Assembly (NCBI GenBank): GCA_030039815.1
Contig: JASHUW010000347.1
Location: 1 to 6,275 of the forward strand
Length of the DNA: 6,275 nucleotides
Source: Alphaproteobacteria bacterium
GTDB taxonomy: Bacteria > Pseudomonadota > Alphaproteobacteria > ATCC43930 > CGMCC-115725
Direction: 5' to 3'
Shown here: positions 5,091 through 6,275 of the stretch, one piece after another
How the letters are laid out: each line of letters opens with the position of its first letter
Numbering within the stretch: the first letter of the stretch is position 1
Translations under genes and position numbers: made by a program
Notes under the pieces: generated by a model
What the model was told of the DNA's origin: nothing
Seen by the model: only the letters and a program-made list of their open reading frames with translations
Database searches by the model: none

Positions 5091-5716
5091 ATGCCGAGCA
5101 GCGCCCCGCGGAACCGGTTGCGGCAGGCGGCGGGGTCGAAATTGCGCTTGTAGGCGGGCGGCTCGGCCGGCGCGACGCGCAGCACGACAAAGGCGGTGCC
5201 GTTGCCCTCGCGCAGCAGACGCGCGCCCCCCGCCAGCTCGGCTTCGGTCGAAACCGTCCGCGTCCGCTGAATCCCGGAGCCGATCGCGATCTTTTCGAGG
5301 TCAACGCCGAGGCTGGTATGGCTCTTCTGCCAGCCGGTCTCGCCGTAATGCCCGTTGTCGACGACGAGGATCGACAGATTCGCCGGGTTCATGACCGCGA
5401 CAGTCGCTAGCGCGCCAACATTCATCAGAATCTCGCCGTCGCCGGTCGCCACCAGCACGCGCTTGTCGGGACGCGCGAGCGCGAGCCCCAGCCCGATCAT
5501 CACCGCCCCACCCATCGCCCCCGCCATCGTGTAGATCTGCGCGCTGTCATGGGTCAGCGCGGCGATGTCGCGCGCCGTGCCGGCAAGCCCGGTGACGATA
5601 AGGAAATCGTCCGGCTTGCCGATCAGCGCCGGCACCGCCTCGCAGCGGTCGAGCACGAAGCCGGCCGCCACCGCCGCGGCGACATCCACCCCCTGCGGAT
5701 AGCGCATCGCCATCAT
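5087..5716 (-). CDS. Thiamine-diphosphate decarboxylase, beta subunit (ComE-like; sulfopyruvate/phosphonopyruvate decarboxylase family)
   Basis: The product has 209 residues and is the TPP-binding (PP) domain of an enzyme split over two genes. The cofactor motif is clear: GDGE at 92-95 with Asn99, followed 25 residues later by DNGHYGETG (120-128); Asp93 and Asn121 should hold the Mg2+ and diphosphate. MAGAMGGAVMIGLGLALARP (64-83) is typical of this domain. Sulfopyruvate decarboxylase ComDE and the related phosphonopyruvate decarboxylases remove CO2 from a 3-substituted pyruvate to give sulfo- or phosphonoacetaldehyde. The start at 5716 has GAGGGAG 5 nt upstream; Met2 or Met4 would also fit. 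The gene begins 10 nt after the alpha-subunit stop, and its ribosome binding site overlaps that stop, so translation is likely coupled. Its TAG overlaps the permease TAG in CTAG. The substrate is uncertain, because members also act on other 2-oxo acids. Confidence 0.87.
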   Translation of the reverse strand: MMAMRYPQGVDVAAAVAAGFVLDRCEAVPALIGKPDDFLIVTGLAGTARDIAALTHDSAQIYTMAGAMGGAVMIGLGLALARPDKRVLVATGDGEILMNVGALATVAVMNPANLSILVVDNGHYGETGWQKSHTSLGVDLEKIAIGSGIQRTRTVSTEAELAGGARLLREGNGTAFVVLRVAPAEPPAYKRNFDPAACRNRFRGALLGI

Positions 5717-5726
5717 TCCCGCTCCC

Positions 5727-6248
5727 TCAAAACGCCTTGGCGCCGAGCAGCTTCTGCGTCAGCAGCACGGCCACGGCATTGCCGCTCTGGAACACCATGG
5801 TGATCGCCGCCTCGACGGTCGGGATCACCTCCTCCGGCTTGTCGACGCGCTCGACAATGACCCCGATCGCCTTCAGCACCGGCTCGACCGCCTGGCCCAT
5901 CGGGAATTGCCAGGGGTTCCCCTCGCCGAAATCGCCGCGCATGCTGACCAGCATCAGCATCGGAAAGCGGCCGCCCTTGGCGAGCGAGAGCATGTTGATG
6001 CAGTTGCCGGCGCCGCTCGACTGCATCAGGAGGACGCCGCGCGCCCCGCCGAGGTCGGCGCCGGCGAGCAGCGCCACGCCTTCCTCCTCGGTGGTCAGCG
6101 CCACCGAATGAACGCCCGGATCGGCGAGCGAGCGGTCGATCAGAATGCGGTGCCCCGCATCCGGCACATAGGCGAACTGCGTCACATTGTGGCGGCGCAG
6201 CAGATCGTACAGCGCGTCCTGCCAGCGTTCGCCGGTACCCGCCCCCAT
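5727..6248 (-). CDS. Thiamine-diphosphate decarboxylase, alpha subunit (ComD-like)
   Basis: The product has 173 residues, the size of a separate pyrimidine-binding (Pyr) domain subunit. TTEEEGVALLAGADLGG (52-68) holds the glutamate that activates the thiamine ring, and LLMQSSGAGNCINML (73-87) with PMLMLVSMRGDFGE (96-109) closely fits the ComD type of sulfopyruvate decarboxylase. The Pyr domain pairs with the beta subunit so that the active site lies between the chains; neither is active alone in known members. The start is ATG 6248, with GAGGA 8 nt upstream. It is the first gene of the two-gene set visible here; its promoter, or further genes ahead of it, lie beyond the right edge. The protein is complete, with no sign of decay. 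Phosphonopyruvate decarboxylase is the main alternative reading. Confidence 0.88.
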   Translation of the reverse strand: MGAGTGERWQDALYDLLRRHNVTQFAYVPDAGHRILIDRSLADPGVHSVALTTEEEGVALLAGADLGGARGVLLMQSSGAGNCINMLSLAKGGRFPMLMLVSMRGDFGEGNPWQFPMGQAVEPVLKAIGVIVERVDKPEEVIPTVEAAITMVFQSGNAVAVLLTQKLLGAKAF

Positions 6249-6275
6249 CGCTTCAATCCTCGTGTCACCAGCCGG

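Overview
The window is GC-rich DNA with alphaproteobacterial character, most likely from the Hyphomicrobiales (Bradyrhizobium/Rhodopseudomonas/Xanthobacteraceae-like). The reasons are the codon use, a Flp/Tad pilin with the ATAIEYGLIA motif, a Ttg2D/MlaC (HpnM-like) periplasmic protein, and a dispersed CCCTCTCCCGC-type palindromic repeat of the kind common in that group. The assignment rests on sequence character only; no marker gene is present.

Left part (1-1490, + strand): the 3' end of an ABC transporter ATPase gene (TOBE domain) is followed 25 bp later by a periplasmic substrate-binding protein of the Fe(3+)/AfuA-like superfamily. The 5' end of the binding-protein gene contains a palindromic repeat element of about 130 bp, read in frame, that lengthens the signal peptide by about 43 residues. 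Middle part (1491-3368): two hairpins that look like terminators for leftward transcription, a single Flp pilin gene (- strand) with a clear ribosome binding site, an AT-rich 5' region, about 475 bp without a gene, a small predicted one-helix membrane protein with a Cys/His tail (+), and a secreted MlaC/Ttg2D-family lipid-binding protein (- strand). Right part (3369-6248): a fused two-domain ABC permease (+) of the Fe(3+)/2-aminoethylphosphonate type, meeting tail to tail at a shared CTAG a two-gene operon (- strand) for a split thiamine-diphosphate decarboxylase resembling sulfopyruvate/phosphonopyruvate decarboxylase (ComD + ComE type).

How they may work together: the ATPase fragment, binding protein and double permease have the three parts of one importer, but the permease lies 1.9 kb away behind oppositely oriented genes, so the set looks split. 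The decarboxylase pair next to the permease raises the possibility that the importer serves an organosulfonate or organophosphonate rather than iron; the binding protein also lacks the adjacent-tyrosine motif usual for ferric-binding members. That link is inference. The most unusual direct observation is the repeat element inside the signal-peptide coding region.
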